This document shows positions 13,763 through 23,827 of a DNA stretch of 64,000 bases, piece by piece. This DNA is from Crotophaga sulcirostris. Its lineage: Eukaryota; Chordata; Aves; Cuculiformes; Crotophagidae. The translations under genes were made by a program, and so were the position numbers. Below the pieces are notes generated by a model. That model was not told the DNA's origin. It saw only the letters and a program-made list of their open reading frames with translations, and did no database searches. Numbering within the stretch: position 1 is the stretch's first letter; every line of letters starts with the position of its first letter. The stretch covers positions 1 through 64,000 of the forward strand of contig VYZB01000294.1 in NCBI GenBank assembly GCA_013397455.1. The letters are read 5' to 3'.

Positions 13763-13793
13763 GAAAAAAAAAAAAGGAAAAAAAAGTAAAAAC
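13763..13793 (+). repeat. A-rich simple tract
   Basis: A run of twelve or so A's followed by GG and a second A run. It could be the tail of an old retroposed sequence, but the 350 bp upstream were not recognised as any repeat or gene. Confidence 0.7.
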
Positions 13794-14073
13794 CTTAAAA
13801 GCCAAATAATCCATATATTCTTCACCTATCACCTCAATGACATCCTCCTTCACTTTTCTGTTAATTATTTTGATCTTTCTTTTCTTTTTTTTTCCTTTCC
13901 CAAACCCAGTTCTGATGAATATTTTTAATTATCCTTTTTTAATCATTATTATTAAGTTGTGTGTGTGATTACCTAATCTTTTGGCACTAAGAACTGTCTC
14001 CGATCAGACCCAGACCTGGGCTATTAATTTCTGCTCACCACCTCCCACCCCATGTTTTCATAAAAATGAGTAC

Positions 14074-14132
14074 TTTTTTTTTTTTCATATATAAAGTGTG
14101 TGTGTGAATATGTGTACATATATATACACACA
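14074..14132 (+). repeat. Poly(T) plus AT/GT dinucleotide cluster
   Basis: A T12 run (14074-14085) followed by short TATATA, GTGTGTGTGTG, ATATATATA and CACACA blocks. The mixed alternating purine-pyrimidine sequence is an interrupted, probably old, microsatellite. Confidence 0.8.
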
Positions 14133-16321
14133 TTTTTTTATTGTTGTGTCTTGATTTTCTGTCATGTATGTTAAAGATGTTCAGGGTGGGGTTTTTGGCA
14201 ATAATTTTGTGTCTGATAAAATATTGTAATTATACTGTGAAAAAAATCTCATTTTTAACAATTCTGAAGTATTTTGTAACATTCTAAGGGAAAACATCCT
14301 CCTTGTATCCCCCCCAGGCCTTGATAACAATGCAATAGTTTGATAGTATATGAATTTATAACTCCTCTTTTCTATTTACAGAGCCACAAGTTTTCCAGTA
14401 TTCTAGACCGGTATACAGTTTGAATTTTGAATTAGCTTTAGAAAAACATAAAATCCAATATAATTGAACTTGTTCCTCTGCAATTCAACAAGGGCTGGGA
14501 ATGGGGGGTGGCATGAAGGATGGGCTTAGTTGTGCATTGATGATATTCAAGTCATAGGATTTGCCCTTGAGGATGTGCTCCTTTCTACAACACGTGGCAA
14601 AGTACCAGTAGTAGCTGTGCTCTTATAACTTTTAGGAGCAGTGCTGCTTTAGTAGTTCACGATTGAGGTACTGTTAGCTGATTGCAGCCAGGAAAATTCA
14701 GGACTTGCAGATTCAGTGAAACACTTAGAGGGATTCAGATAGACCAAACCTTGCTGCTTATCTCTCAGCCCACGGTAATGTTAGGCAGCTATTTGGAAGG
14801 GGAGATGTTCTGGGCACTGGTCCTTTATTGTCCAGATTATGTTTAGAGCGAGTCGGGACACATTCCTGGCCTGAATTGGAAGTTGTCCTTTCTGTTGCTG
14901 TCTCAACCACTGTATACCCAGAGACCCTGGCCAAACAGCTCCCTTTCTCCTGCTACCATTTCTCCTTGGAGATAGCAATATCCTCTCTGCTATGCCTGAC
15001 TCAGATCTGCTACTGAAAGGTAGTAAACAAGAACTGGGTGGATTTCATTGCAGATCTTAGACAGACGTTTTTTTCTAGTAAATTTTACAACAGTTATAGC
15101 CTTATGGCCTTAATCTTATGCAAGACTATGGTTGCTTCAGTATTTCCATAGCAAGAAATATGCTATTCTACTTCCTTTTAGGAAACACTAGAAATTTTCA
15201 TATTTTGGGAAGAGATGAGAAAGTAGGAAATAGCTTGTGAGCCTAGCCTTACAGATATTTAAATATCAGTTAGGAAATGTGCTAATTTATAAGCCTGCAT
15301 CTATACTTGGCAATGGTTGTAAGGTTCTGAAATCTCAGTGCCAGGGAAACAAGTAGTGCTAATGAGAAAAGACAGGCAGATTTTTGAGAGGCCTGGGGCA
15401 TCATAGGGCAAGGATGAAGCAGATTTTCAGATCTCAGCATGATAAGGAAAGGGAATCACTGCTCAAAAAGACCAGAGAGAGGCAACTAAAGTAGATGAGA
15501 AGAATTACCTTTTCCACCAAATCTTTCTGTATAAAACACAGATCCCTATGTCAGCATGGGAAGATGCCCAGATAAAAAGATGAAGTTGTACTGGATTCAC
15601 TAGCTCTGTTTTTCTCTCCCCTGTGTCCTGCCAAATATGTTATTTTGCTATAATTTTGATGTTGTGTTGTTTTTCGTGATGGTAAAGCATTGCTTGAACA
15701 CAGATGTAAAACATCAGTACAGGCGTGGACCACACAGACAATGCAGTTCCTTTCAAAATGCAAACCAGAGGAAACAATCTGCCTTTAAAATTAAACTTCC
15801 TCATTAATTTCATTAAAAATGTGTGCAGCTTCTAGGGAATGGCAGAGTGACTTAGATCGTGGCATTATTCCTTGAAGACTGGCAGTCAGTGAATGTGCTT
15901 TGGATGGAATAAAAAAAAAAAGGTGATCTGAAAGAAAGGTTGGAAAAGGGAAGCAGAACACCTGCAGTGGTTGCCATTTTTCTACTCCTGTCTGCTTTGC
16001 TGTGCTCTGCAGACACACAATAATAACCCCAGTGGGCCTGGGGATCAAATGAAGTGTTGCTGAAGGATTAGGAGCAATTCTATCCCCCTGGCATGGTTTT
16101 AGGAATTTTCATTAAAATGACCTTGGGTGTGGTGAGAAAGGAATTTGGGCTGCATGGATGGAGAGCTAAACATCCTACCTGGGGAATAACAAAAGGGTCC
16201 CTGCAAGACTTTGCCTCCCTGGGCCCCAAGCAGAGCTGTCATGCTTTTTCCCCCTCAGTGAGGTTGTTCATGGATTAGCTTGGAGATACATGGTGGGTCA
16301 GAATTAAAAGGCAGTTTTCCA
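14133..16321. other. Non-coding stretch, no gene seen
   Basis: AT-rich with a short A11 run near 15910. Open frames are under 90 codons, overlap on both strands and carry no known motif. Confidence 0.45.
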
Positions 16322-16372
16322 GGGGATGGAGGGGGCGAGGTGGGAGGATAGAGGGGAGGGGCAGGCAAGAGG
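16322..16372 (+). repeat. G-rich purine tract with quadruplex potential
   Basis: Five G runs of three or more occur within about 40 bases (16322-16325, 16331-16335, 16342-16344, 16353-16356, 16358-16361), with loops of 5, 6, 8 and 1 bases. Four-run quadruplexes are possible, although one loop is longer than the usual limit of seven. The surroundings are AT-rich, so the tract stands out; its function is unknown. Confidence 0.5.
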
Positions 16373-16739
16373 GCTTTTTTCCTGGAATTGCTTAAAAACA
16401 AATACTTAGTAATAAATACGTCTTTGGTGGAGAGTGGAATTGTGTTATTAACAAGGGAGCATTGTGCCTAAGTGCTGCAACAGTAGAAGATGGAAAATTA
16501 TTGCTTGATTGTGCAACCCCAACTTGTTCACCTACATAAGCAACCCTTACACAGTCTGAGTTTATGTATGTGCTTGGTCAAGCAAATATTTTTAGTCTTA
16601 GTCTAGGAGACTTGATAAATGTACTCCCACAGTTTGTATATGTTCAGGTGGGCAGCATCTTATACTTTACAGTAGCACTTTTCAATTCATGCTGGCTAAA
16701 CCCAATTGGTTTTTAGGAAGCAATTAACTCATAACTACC

Positions 16740-16837
16740 TTGCTACCAACTGAAGATATTATGGCATACTTCACAGGTAACCATGAAGTTCATAGGTTAC
16801 CTATGAAGTATGCTGTAATATCTTCAATTGGTAATAA
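16740..16837. repeat. 98-bp imperfect palindrome / long hairpin
   Basis: The left arm 16745-16782 (ACCAACTGAAGATATT... to GGTAACC) pairs with the right arm 16795-16832 (GGTTACC... to AATATCTTCAATTGGT). Of 38 positions, 34 are Watson-Crick pairs, 2 are G-T wobbles (16762/16815 and 16763/16814) and 2 are C-A mismatches (16750/16827, 16774/16803). The 12-base centre can pair further (ATGAA with TTCAT), and weaker pairing extends outward to about 16740 and 16837. A transcript from either strand would fold into one long stem. This could be a microRNA-like precursor, a palindromic MITE without recognisable relatives here, or a local inverted duplication. No terminal target duplication was identified. 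The structure is certain; its nature is not. Confidence 0.85.
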
Positions 16838-18944
16838 CATTTCAGAAGAAATGGATTTATCAGAATAAAAAGAAAGCATGATGTTAACAACGGAGAAAAA
16901 TAAATGCCCGTGCTGAAGTTCATAGGGTGTGTGGTTGAATGGTTCCATGCTTGTATACAGTTTCAACAAATTTCATCACCTGCTGGTGAAATGTCCCTCC
17001 TTACCTTGCATTCAAGGTAAATTAAAAGAAATGGTGGGAGCAGGTGTCATTCTTTTAGGGCAAACCTAAACCTGACTTTGTCCTCAAATTCCACTTTCGT
17101 GTCACTGTCTCATTTCAGTATTCTGCAGATTTTGCATCTCAAGCTGCTAAATCCTCTAGACAGGCTCTTTAATGCACAAAATGGTGACTGGGAGGATTTT
17201 CTCAAAATAGTGATGGAAATGGTGAAAGAAGGAAAGTCGTGAAACTGACTGACCAAGCAATGGGCTGTTGAGTTGGTCTCCTCCTAATCAGAGTAGCCAT
17301 GTTGTCAGCATGTAAGGCTATATCACATATTGCTGGTAACAACAGTTGTTCTGGAGCACTTGGATGTAACAGAAGGTGCTAAGAGGCAAACACTGAAAAT
17401 AGTGCATTGTCTGTAGTTCACTTTTGTTGTCTGTTTTGGGAGGTTTGTTTTGAGCTGGAACTGCAAGTGACTTCGGAGACTGAAACTCATTCTGGAAGAT
17501 GTAAAGGAACTCTTGCTGTCCAAAGATATGATGGTCAGCACTTGACAATTCGATGAACCTGAGCTATGTCATAGGTATACCTGTGCCAAACTGTATCCCT
17601 TAATGATCCTCATTGGACATCCCAGCTTGATCCCAGACTTGACCTGTAACCTTACCTTTTTGCAGTCACTGGGCTGTAGATGAATCTTCTCACTGTCACC
17701 ACCCTGGCCCTGTTCAGCTCCCAATTTGTCTAGCCCTGCTCCTACTGCTCCTAGAGAGTTCGTGTGGGTAAGGAGCAGAATCCTGGGCAGTTAATTTCAA
17801 AGGGGATCCTGGGTAGGAGGATCCTAGGAGAAGCTGATCAGGTCAATTCAGGTCCATTCTGAGCGCACCAATAGGGGATCTAAAAATCTCTGACTTCATC
17901 AGGAGAGTGAGGCAGCGAATATTTCAATTATTAGCTTTTTTTTGTGAGATATTGCACAACTTCTCTGTTGGGAAAACATTTATCTTCTCTTTGCTAATGT
18001 CTTAAGAGAGAAAAGTCATTAAGTTGGCTTGTGCTGTCCTGTCAGTAGGCTTGAGAAATCCAGGGAGGAGCTGTGGGCCACAGTCACTTGCAGTTTACCG
18101 AGACAGGAGGAAACTCCATTATTTTGGGCCATGAGTGCAATCTTGTTGAACCTAATGGAAAGCCAGGAACCTATCAGTCCTCCTTCCTTTTATGATCTCC
18201 CTCTAGAGAAGATCAATTTTGGCTTGTCCTTCTGGGAGAAGACATAGCCCAGGTACGGACTTCCTTGGGCCAGAAGAAAGGCTGAGCATTTTGCAGCAGG
18301 TGATGTGTGGCCAACAATCCAGAGTTTGTAAATCAGAAACTGGTTGATTGTGAAGCCTTGTCATGTTCCCAAAGGGTGCCCTGGATGGGATTGCCACGAT
18401 AGAAACAAAAGATTATCTGTTCCGGGCCTCTCCTTCCTGAGCCTACAGAAACACAATCCATAACTTCAGACTGAAAGAGATTATTTCAGCTTCATTACAT
18501 TACAAGAAGATCCTGGAGTGAGTTCATGCACAAGCAGCAGAACCTGTCATGTTTGAGAAACTGTTTGTCAGTATGACTGGCCTGTTCCCCTCAGCTTAGT
18601 ACCTGGAGGCAGAAGGCACCGTGGTTAGTGGGGGTGAGGCCTGGAAACATTAATCAAACCTGTAATCTCCTGCAGTGACATGTGTAGGCTCTGCTGCTGA
18701 AGACTGTTACTCTCGACACCTTATTTTGTTCTCTTGACTGTGACCTATGCAGCTCTGGAAGGAAGGATGGAATGTAAACATGACCAAGCTTAGTGAGTGG
18801 CTTTCATGAAAACAGGCTGCACCAAAAGAAGTGTGACCAGCAGGTTGAGGAAGGTAATTCTGTCCCTCTACTCTGTTCTCTTGAGACTTCCCCTGGGCCA
18901 ATGTGTTCAGATCTGGAGTCTTCAGCACAGGAAGGATGTGGATC
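16838..18944. other. Non-coding stretch, no gene seen
   Basis: Unique-looking DNA with no recognised repeat or gene. Open frames of 60-76 codons at 17.3-18.4 kb overlap on both strands and are treated as chance. Confidence 0.45.
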
Positions 18945-18952
18945 CGTTAGAG

Positions 18953-19141
18953 CACGGGTGGCAAACACAAGGCCCGTGGGCTGAATCTGGCCCAGCACCT
19001 TGTTTCTACCCGGTGGCAGCGCCAAGCTCCTTGTCCCTACGTTCCTGCCAGCGCTGGTCACGTGTGCAGAGTGTGTGACACACGTTACACTGCAGGAGCA
19101 GGCTGATGTGGCCCCCAATGAAAATAAGTCTGACAAACCTG
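18953..19141 (+). mobile_element. Short non-autonomous hAT-type DNA transposon (MITE), copy 2
   Basis: A 189-bp relative of copy 1 (6425-6599) in the opposite orientation. By eye about three quarters of positions agree, including CACCTTGTTT, GCCAAGCTCCTTGTCCCT and CCTGCCAGCGCTGG. The ends are more decayed: CACGGGTGGCAAACAC at the left and GTCTGACAAACCTG at the right. The flanking octamers CGTTAGAG (18945-18952) and TATTATAA (19142-19149) agree at only 4 of 8 bases, so the target duplication is not convincing. There is no transposase. A CR1 tail begins about 10 bp beyond the right end. Confidence 0.8.
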
Positions 19142-19151
19142 TATTATAACA

Positions 19152-19591
19152 AGTCCAGAGGGGGCTATGAAGATGATCAGAGGGCTGGAGCTCCTCCCAT
19201 ATGAGGACAGGTTGAGAGAATTGGGCTTGTTTGGCCTAGAGAAGAGAAGACCTTATAGTGGCCTTCCAATCCTTAAAGGGGGCTACAGGGAAGCCAGGGA
19301 GGAGCTCTGTATCACGGAGTGTAGTGATAGGTAATATTTTTAAGCTGAAAGAGGGGAGATTTAGATTAGATATTAGGAAGAAATCTTTTCCTTTGAGGGT
19401 GGTGAGGCACTGGAAGATGTTGTCCAGAGAAGTTGATGTCCCGTCTGTGAAGGTGTTCGAGGCCAGGTTAGATGAGGCTTTGAGCAATCTGATCCAGTGG
19501 AAGATGTCCTTGCCTGTGGCAGCAGGGTTGGAACTGGATGATCTTTAAAGATCCCTTCCTACTCAAATCATTCCATGATTATTCTGTGATG
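19152..19591 (+). mobile_element. CR1 LINE 3' region, 5'-truncated, about 440 bp
   Basis: This is one of the two longest CR1 remnants here (both about 430-440 bp). It follows the avian CR1 3' order: AGTCCAGAGGGGGCTATGAAG, ATGAGGACAGGTTGAGAGA, GGCCTAGAGAAGAGAAGACC, TTAGATTAGATATTAGGAAG, GAGGGTGGTGAGGCACTGGA, then AACTGGATGATCTTTAAAGATCCCTTCC and a decayed ATTCCATGATTATTCTGTGATG end. Most of the CR1 body, including ORF2, is absent. Frames open across it (for example 19258-19548) are CR1 3' sequence, not genes. It starts next to the right end of hAT copy 2. Confidence 0.95.
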
Positions 19592-22500
19592 AAACCCATG
19601 TAAATTGCATGGCATTTCCCTAAATCTGTGGCAGTTGCTTTTCAAGAAATGGATGGGACCCAGATTTATGGAGCTGAGGATAGAAGGACCTGTTTTTGCA
19701 TTTTCTTCATCCTGTACTTATAGATAATTGGGTAGAAGTTAAGGAGGGAGGTTTTCTTGTACTGCATGGCAGATCTCTCCCCTTACATTGTAGGGAGACT
19801 TCTCGGTGTCCTGGGAAATAGTCTTAGTAATTTTTTTTAAGGGAACCTTTAGTCCACCTGTTGTGGGAATCAATGGAATTGGAAACCTGAATTTTTCCTT
19901 CCACAAACAGATATCTGAAAGAAAAGGGAACAAATTTATTTGTGTTGGAGCTGCCTGTCCTCTCTGCCCCGTGATAGTGAAAGACAATCAGAAACTCTGA
20001 AATATCTGTCCCTCCCATTGAGTGAGGAAAAGCAGACTGTGATACTTAATAGTGTCAATCTCTTAACAGTCGTTATTGTTTTTACTAGAGGTGTGGAAGT
20101 TATTTTCACACGCAGGGAGGGTGATTTGAAGCAAAGAAAGGTTAATCTCTTATATTAGCTAAGTTATATTAGCACTGGCCAAAATGTTCAATAGAGTTTG
20201 TTTGCTCACTGTCACTGTGCATTGCTAAAAGCATTGGTATGCTCTGCTTCTGCCTACCTATTACGGGTTATCTTGGGTGGCCTGTCCAACCCATTGATAA
20301 GGCTCAGTGGTGACACTGTTGCAACAATGAAATTTCCAGGGAAGGGGTCTCTAGCTGTGCTGTGAGTCTTAAGCCTCCAATAATTTTTCCAGCCTAGGTT
20401 TTCCTAAGCTGACAAATATGTTCATGATGGTTAGGAAGTACAGCAGAGGTGGCTAATGAAGCAGTTTGGCAACCCATAGTTTTCCAGTCATGGGGAGACC
20501 TAGATCCCCCAGTACCATTTCATTGGCCTCAGGGATAATGCTTTCCCTTGCCTCTGGACCAAACCAGATGACTGTTTTAGTGGATATAAGGATTTTTTTG
20601 TTTCAGATCTCCATAGTTAAATGCATAACTCTCATATCAAACACAGCTGTGTTGTGTTCTTGCAGATTTCTCTCAGGAGGAATGGAAGAGGATGTCTAGT
20701 AAATATTTACTGCGTGGAATTATGAATACCAGTGAGAAGGAGTGTTTAGTGCTAGTGGAGAGGTGTTTGCAAAAGGTTCAACACTATTTGACAGGATTTT
20801 AGTAGTTTAGTCAGTATGAGAATGTCCTGAATCTGAAAAAGTTGTGTGCTAAATTTGAAGGGGAGATTCTGGCTTTTGAGACCTGTGCATCATTCTTTGC
20901 CTCTGGAGCAGCCTGTGTGAAGAAAGTAGTAGAAATCCTTATTCAGGATTTAGAAACTGGACTGGACAGAGCTCTGCAACGTTCTTAAACAGAACAACCA
21001 AGATCTTGCATGAGGATATGGGAGAGATTAAACAGATCTGGGCATCTTTTCCATCTTTAATTCTGAGTTTTGCATATATAAAGACTTTCATGTTGTACTA
21101 ATGCCTGGAAATGAGGACTTTACCTGAAATACTGATATTCTTTTTTTACCCTTTTGTTCATATTTGTGGCAAATCATGATATAGTCAGTGCAGTCTCTGA
21201 CTGACATTCTTTTCCTTGGAACATGTGCCATGTGGGTAGTAGGTTTAAAAACAAACAGAAGAGCTTTATTAAAGCAGCTTGACCAGAGGAGTGAAAAAAA
21301 AAATCTTGAATTGGGCCTTCAGTTGCTGCAGAGGTCTCTTGTCCCTGGAACACCTTTGCAGTGTGTGCTAAATGGTCACTGTAAGTCAGCACGAAAAAAT
21401 GATTTCCGAAGCTGTTGGACAAATAAGGAGACTCATTCTGAGCAGTGACTAAATTGGTTTGGAACATATGCTTGTGCTGAGCAGCCAAAGTACATAATCA
21501 GGTTTAGCAAAACAAAGCCTGATACCAAACTTGCCAGGAAAAATTGTTTTGTCATTTTGAAATCTGCTCAGTTTTTAAGCAGACCTTCCCAGAACAGAAA
21601 ACAATGTGCTTCATGCCCCACTTCATCTCCCATTTCTGTATTTTTCCTCTAAAGATTTGTAAGGAAAGGGAAGAATATATAATTCCTTTGCTAAGATACT
21701 TAAATTAAAAGTTTGCTCGTGTTGAACTGCCCTTTCAGTTGGGATTAAGATTTGTTACTCAAGCTTATCTACCCTGTAAAACAACGACTAATCCAGACAT
21801 TAATCACAGGAAATATTCTGGGCCTTTTAAAAATAAACCATGACATTCTATGAAGAATACATAATTGAGAATATCCTGGACAGGTTGAAAATTAGCCCAG
21901 TTGATCGGTTACATAATGACCAGCCGGGTAAGCCAAGGAGAAAGAAAAGAGCACATGGGGCGAACAATGCAGCAGCTTTGTGCTATTGTCTGTTTTTTCC
22001 TGTCCTCAAGTTCAGCTCAGCACACACTGCCATTCCAAACCAAATTATATTAACAGGAGATGTCTGTCCCCCCAGTCAACCCTACTTCCCTGCTCTCCAT
22101 ATTTTCCAGCCATGGTTCGTAGGTTTTGCCCCTACTCTCTTCGCCATTTCCAGCCAGTGTTTCCCAGCCCTGATCTGTTGCCCAGAGCAACTTCTGCAGC
22201 AGTTGGGTTGTGACCGATCCTTTTCTTCAGGCACTATCTGTCAATGTCCCCCCTCCCTGCCAAAGGCCAGTTACTCATGTCAAGGTCAAACTGTGGACAG
22301 TCATTCTGTGTCTGCGCAAGTTAATCCAAACCAAACATGCCGTGTATAAGTAGCTTATCTCCCAAAATAAATAGATGATAATTAGCATAAGCCACCGCAC
22401 CCACTCCTTTTCCATTGCTGTCTGCAAAATCCCTCCACCTGAGTAAATGAGAATGCTTTGTCTGATCCATTCTTATTATGTTGAAAAGAAAGCAAGTCAG

Positions 22501-22724
22501 CTATGGCTCCAAGTGGGAATGTGTTTTCTACCTGGCTTTCCCAGACCAAGCCAGTCTCAATGACACAGAGAAAAAGAGATGTATGCAAACGTGCTTGTAA
22601 AGGAGACGAGACTATGCCAAGAATTCCTCAAAACCTATCATTTGTAGCAGGTCTACCCCCAGCTCTATGTATATCATTATCAGTTGTACTGATAATGATC
22701 AGTGTGATAATAATAATAATCAGT
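19592..22724. other. Non-coding stretch; holds the longest ORF of the window
   Basis: Mostly AT-rich. At 21840-22349 (plus) a frame of 169 codons is open. It starts after several A/T-rich kilobases and encodes a peptide rich in Cys, Pro, Ser and Phe, with no domain, signal peptide or repeat I recognise, and a second frame (21980-22213) is open across it. I take it as a chance ORF in a locally GC-richer patch. No splice signals or RNA genes were recognised. A short (TAA)n run at about 22708-22720 precedes the next CR1. Confidence 0.4.
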
Positions 22725-22920
22725 TGAAAAATTTCTTCACTGAAAGGGTTGTCAGATACTGGAACCACTGCCCAAGGAGGTAGTTGAGTCACCATCCTTG
22801 GAGGTGTTTAAAAGATGGGTAGATGAAGGACTCGGGGATATAGTTTAGTAGTGGATAGGTATGGTTGGACTTGATGGTCTCAAAAGTCTTTTCCAGCAAT
22901 GTGATTCTATGATTCTATGA
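22725..22920 (+). mobile_element. CR1 LINE 3' tail, 5'-truncated
   Basis: Contains AAATTTCTTCACTGAAAGGGTTGTCAG..CTGGAACCACTGCCCAAGGAGGTAGTTGAGTCACCATCCTTGGAGGTGTTTAAAA as separate recognisable CR1 blocks in order, then GGTTGGACTTGATGGTCTCAAAAG and a clean GATTCTATGATTCTATGA end. The GGTTGGACTTGATG core differs from the GAACTGGATGATC core of the 19.2, 28.2 and 40.3 kb copies, so at least two CR1 subfamilies are present. Confidence 0.95.
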
Positions 22921-23723
22921 CGTTGCATTAGTAGTCTAAATGGGCATCACTCCTCAAGCACAAAGGTCCCATCATTGTTTTGTTAGATAGCAAGCTAAAG
23001 CAAACCTAACTCTGCCAGGAGACTGATGTATATGGAGTTACAATATAAATGTGTGTCAGAGATGTAGTAAAATTCCACATTTTTTTCCATGGTGCCTTCA
23101 CCAGGGACCTGCCCCACACTAGCTTGGTGTTTGGTGGGCTGAACCTTTGTGCTGTAACACTATGGTACTCCACAGTGAAAACAGTGTTCCTCCCCAGTGC
23201 CACAGAAAATGTAGGTGAAAATACTATGGGGAGAGAGAGAGAAAGGTGAACGCTGATGCTATCAGGAGGGTAAGTAAGGAATCCTGTTGTAGAAGGAAGA
23301 CTGTGAACAGCCAAAGGTAAAGGAAGTGATGGACCTGAATTGCTCTCCCAACCTGAAGTGTGAAGGGGTGATTGATGGCAGTGGTTTACTTCTGGGGAAT
23401 CAATTGATGGTGTTAAAAAAAAAAATGTTACATGGACTGCGAAAAATCCCAACTTTACCCTTATACAAGGAAACTGCCTGACTCTAGTTGCTGAAGTTCA
23501 GCTGGAAGTGCAGTAAGCAGGTGGGATTCTGTGCAGCCAAGAAAAAAAATTAAATTGCATAAACTTTTTTCTTTTCTATTTAAATACTCTTCAGGAAGAA
23601 AGAAAGGTAGAAAGTAATCACAGTGTTTAACAACTAACAAATAACATGAACAAATTCTGTTCACTACACAGGGCTTTCTCTCTTATTTAGGCTTGTGTAC
23701 TCCTTTGGCCCTCTTGAGACACG
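22921..23723. other. Non-coding stretch, no gene seen
   Basis: A frame of 148 codons is open on the minus strand (23006-23452). It encodes a Ser/Pro/Thr/Phe-rich peptide with no known motif, overlaps an open plus-strand frame, and covers a short GA repeat (about 23229-23246). It is treated as chance. Confidence 0.45.
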
Positions 23724-23827
23724 TCACAGAATCCTACAATGATAGAATCATTAAGGTCGTAAAAGACCTCTAAGATCATCAAGTCCAACTGTCGTCATCT
23801 GTGAGAACGGAGCTGAGCACCCACACC
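23724..23827 (-). mobile_element. CR1 LINE 3' end, short, minus strand
   Basis: In the plus reading it begins TCACAGAATCCTACAATGAT and continues AGAATCATTAAGGTCGTAAA, AGACCTCTAAGATCATCAAG and TCCAACTGTC, which is the reverse complement of a CR1 terminus with the GTTGGACTTGATGATCTTAG core. Only about 100 bp remain; the inner boundary near 23827 is approximate. Confidence 0.9.

Noticed and set aside
19258..19548. 96-codon plus-strand frame
   Set aside because: Lies wholly inside the CR1 3' region at 19152-19591, which is non-coding in the family.
21840..22349. Longest open frame, 169 codons on the plus strand
   Set aside because: No recognisable domain, a second frame is open across it, and the composition follows a local GC-richer patch; no splice or promoter evidence.
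23006..23452. 148-codon minus-strand frame
   Set aside because: Low-information Ser/Pro/Thr-rich peptide spanning a GA repeat, with overlapping open frames; treated as chance.
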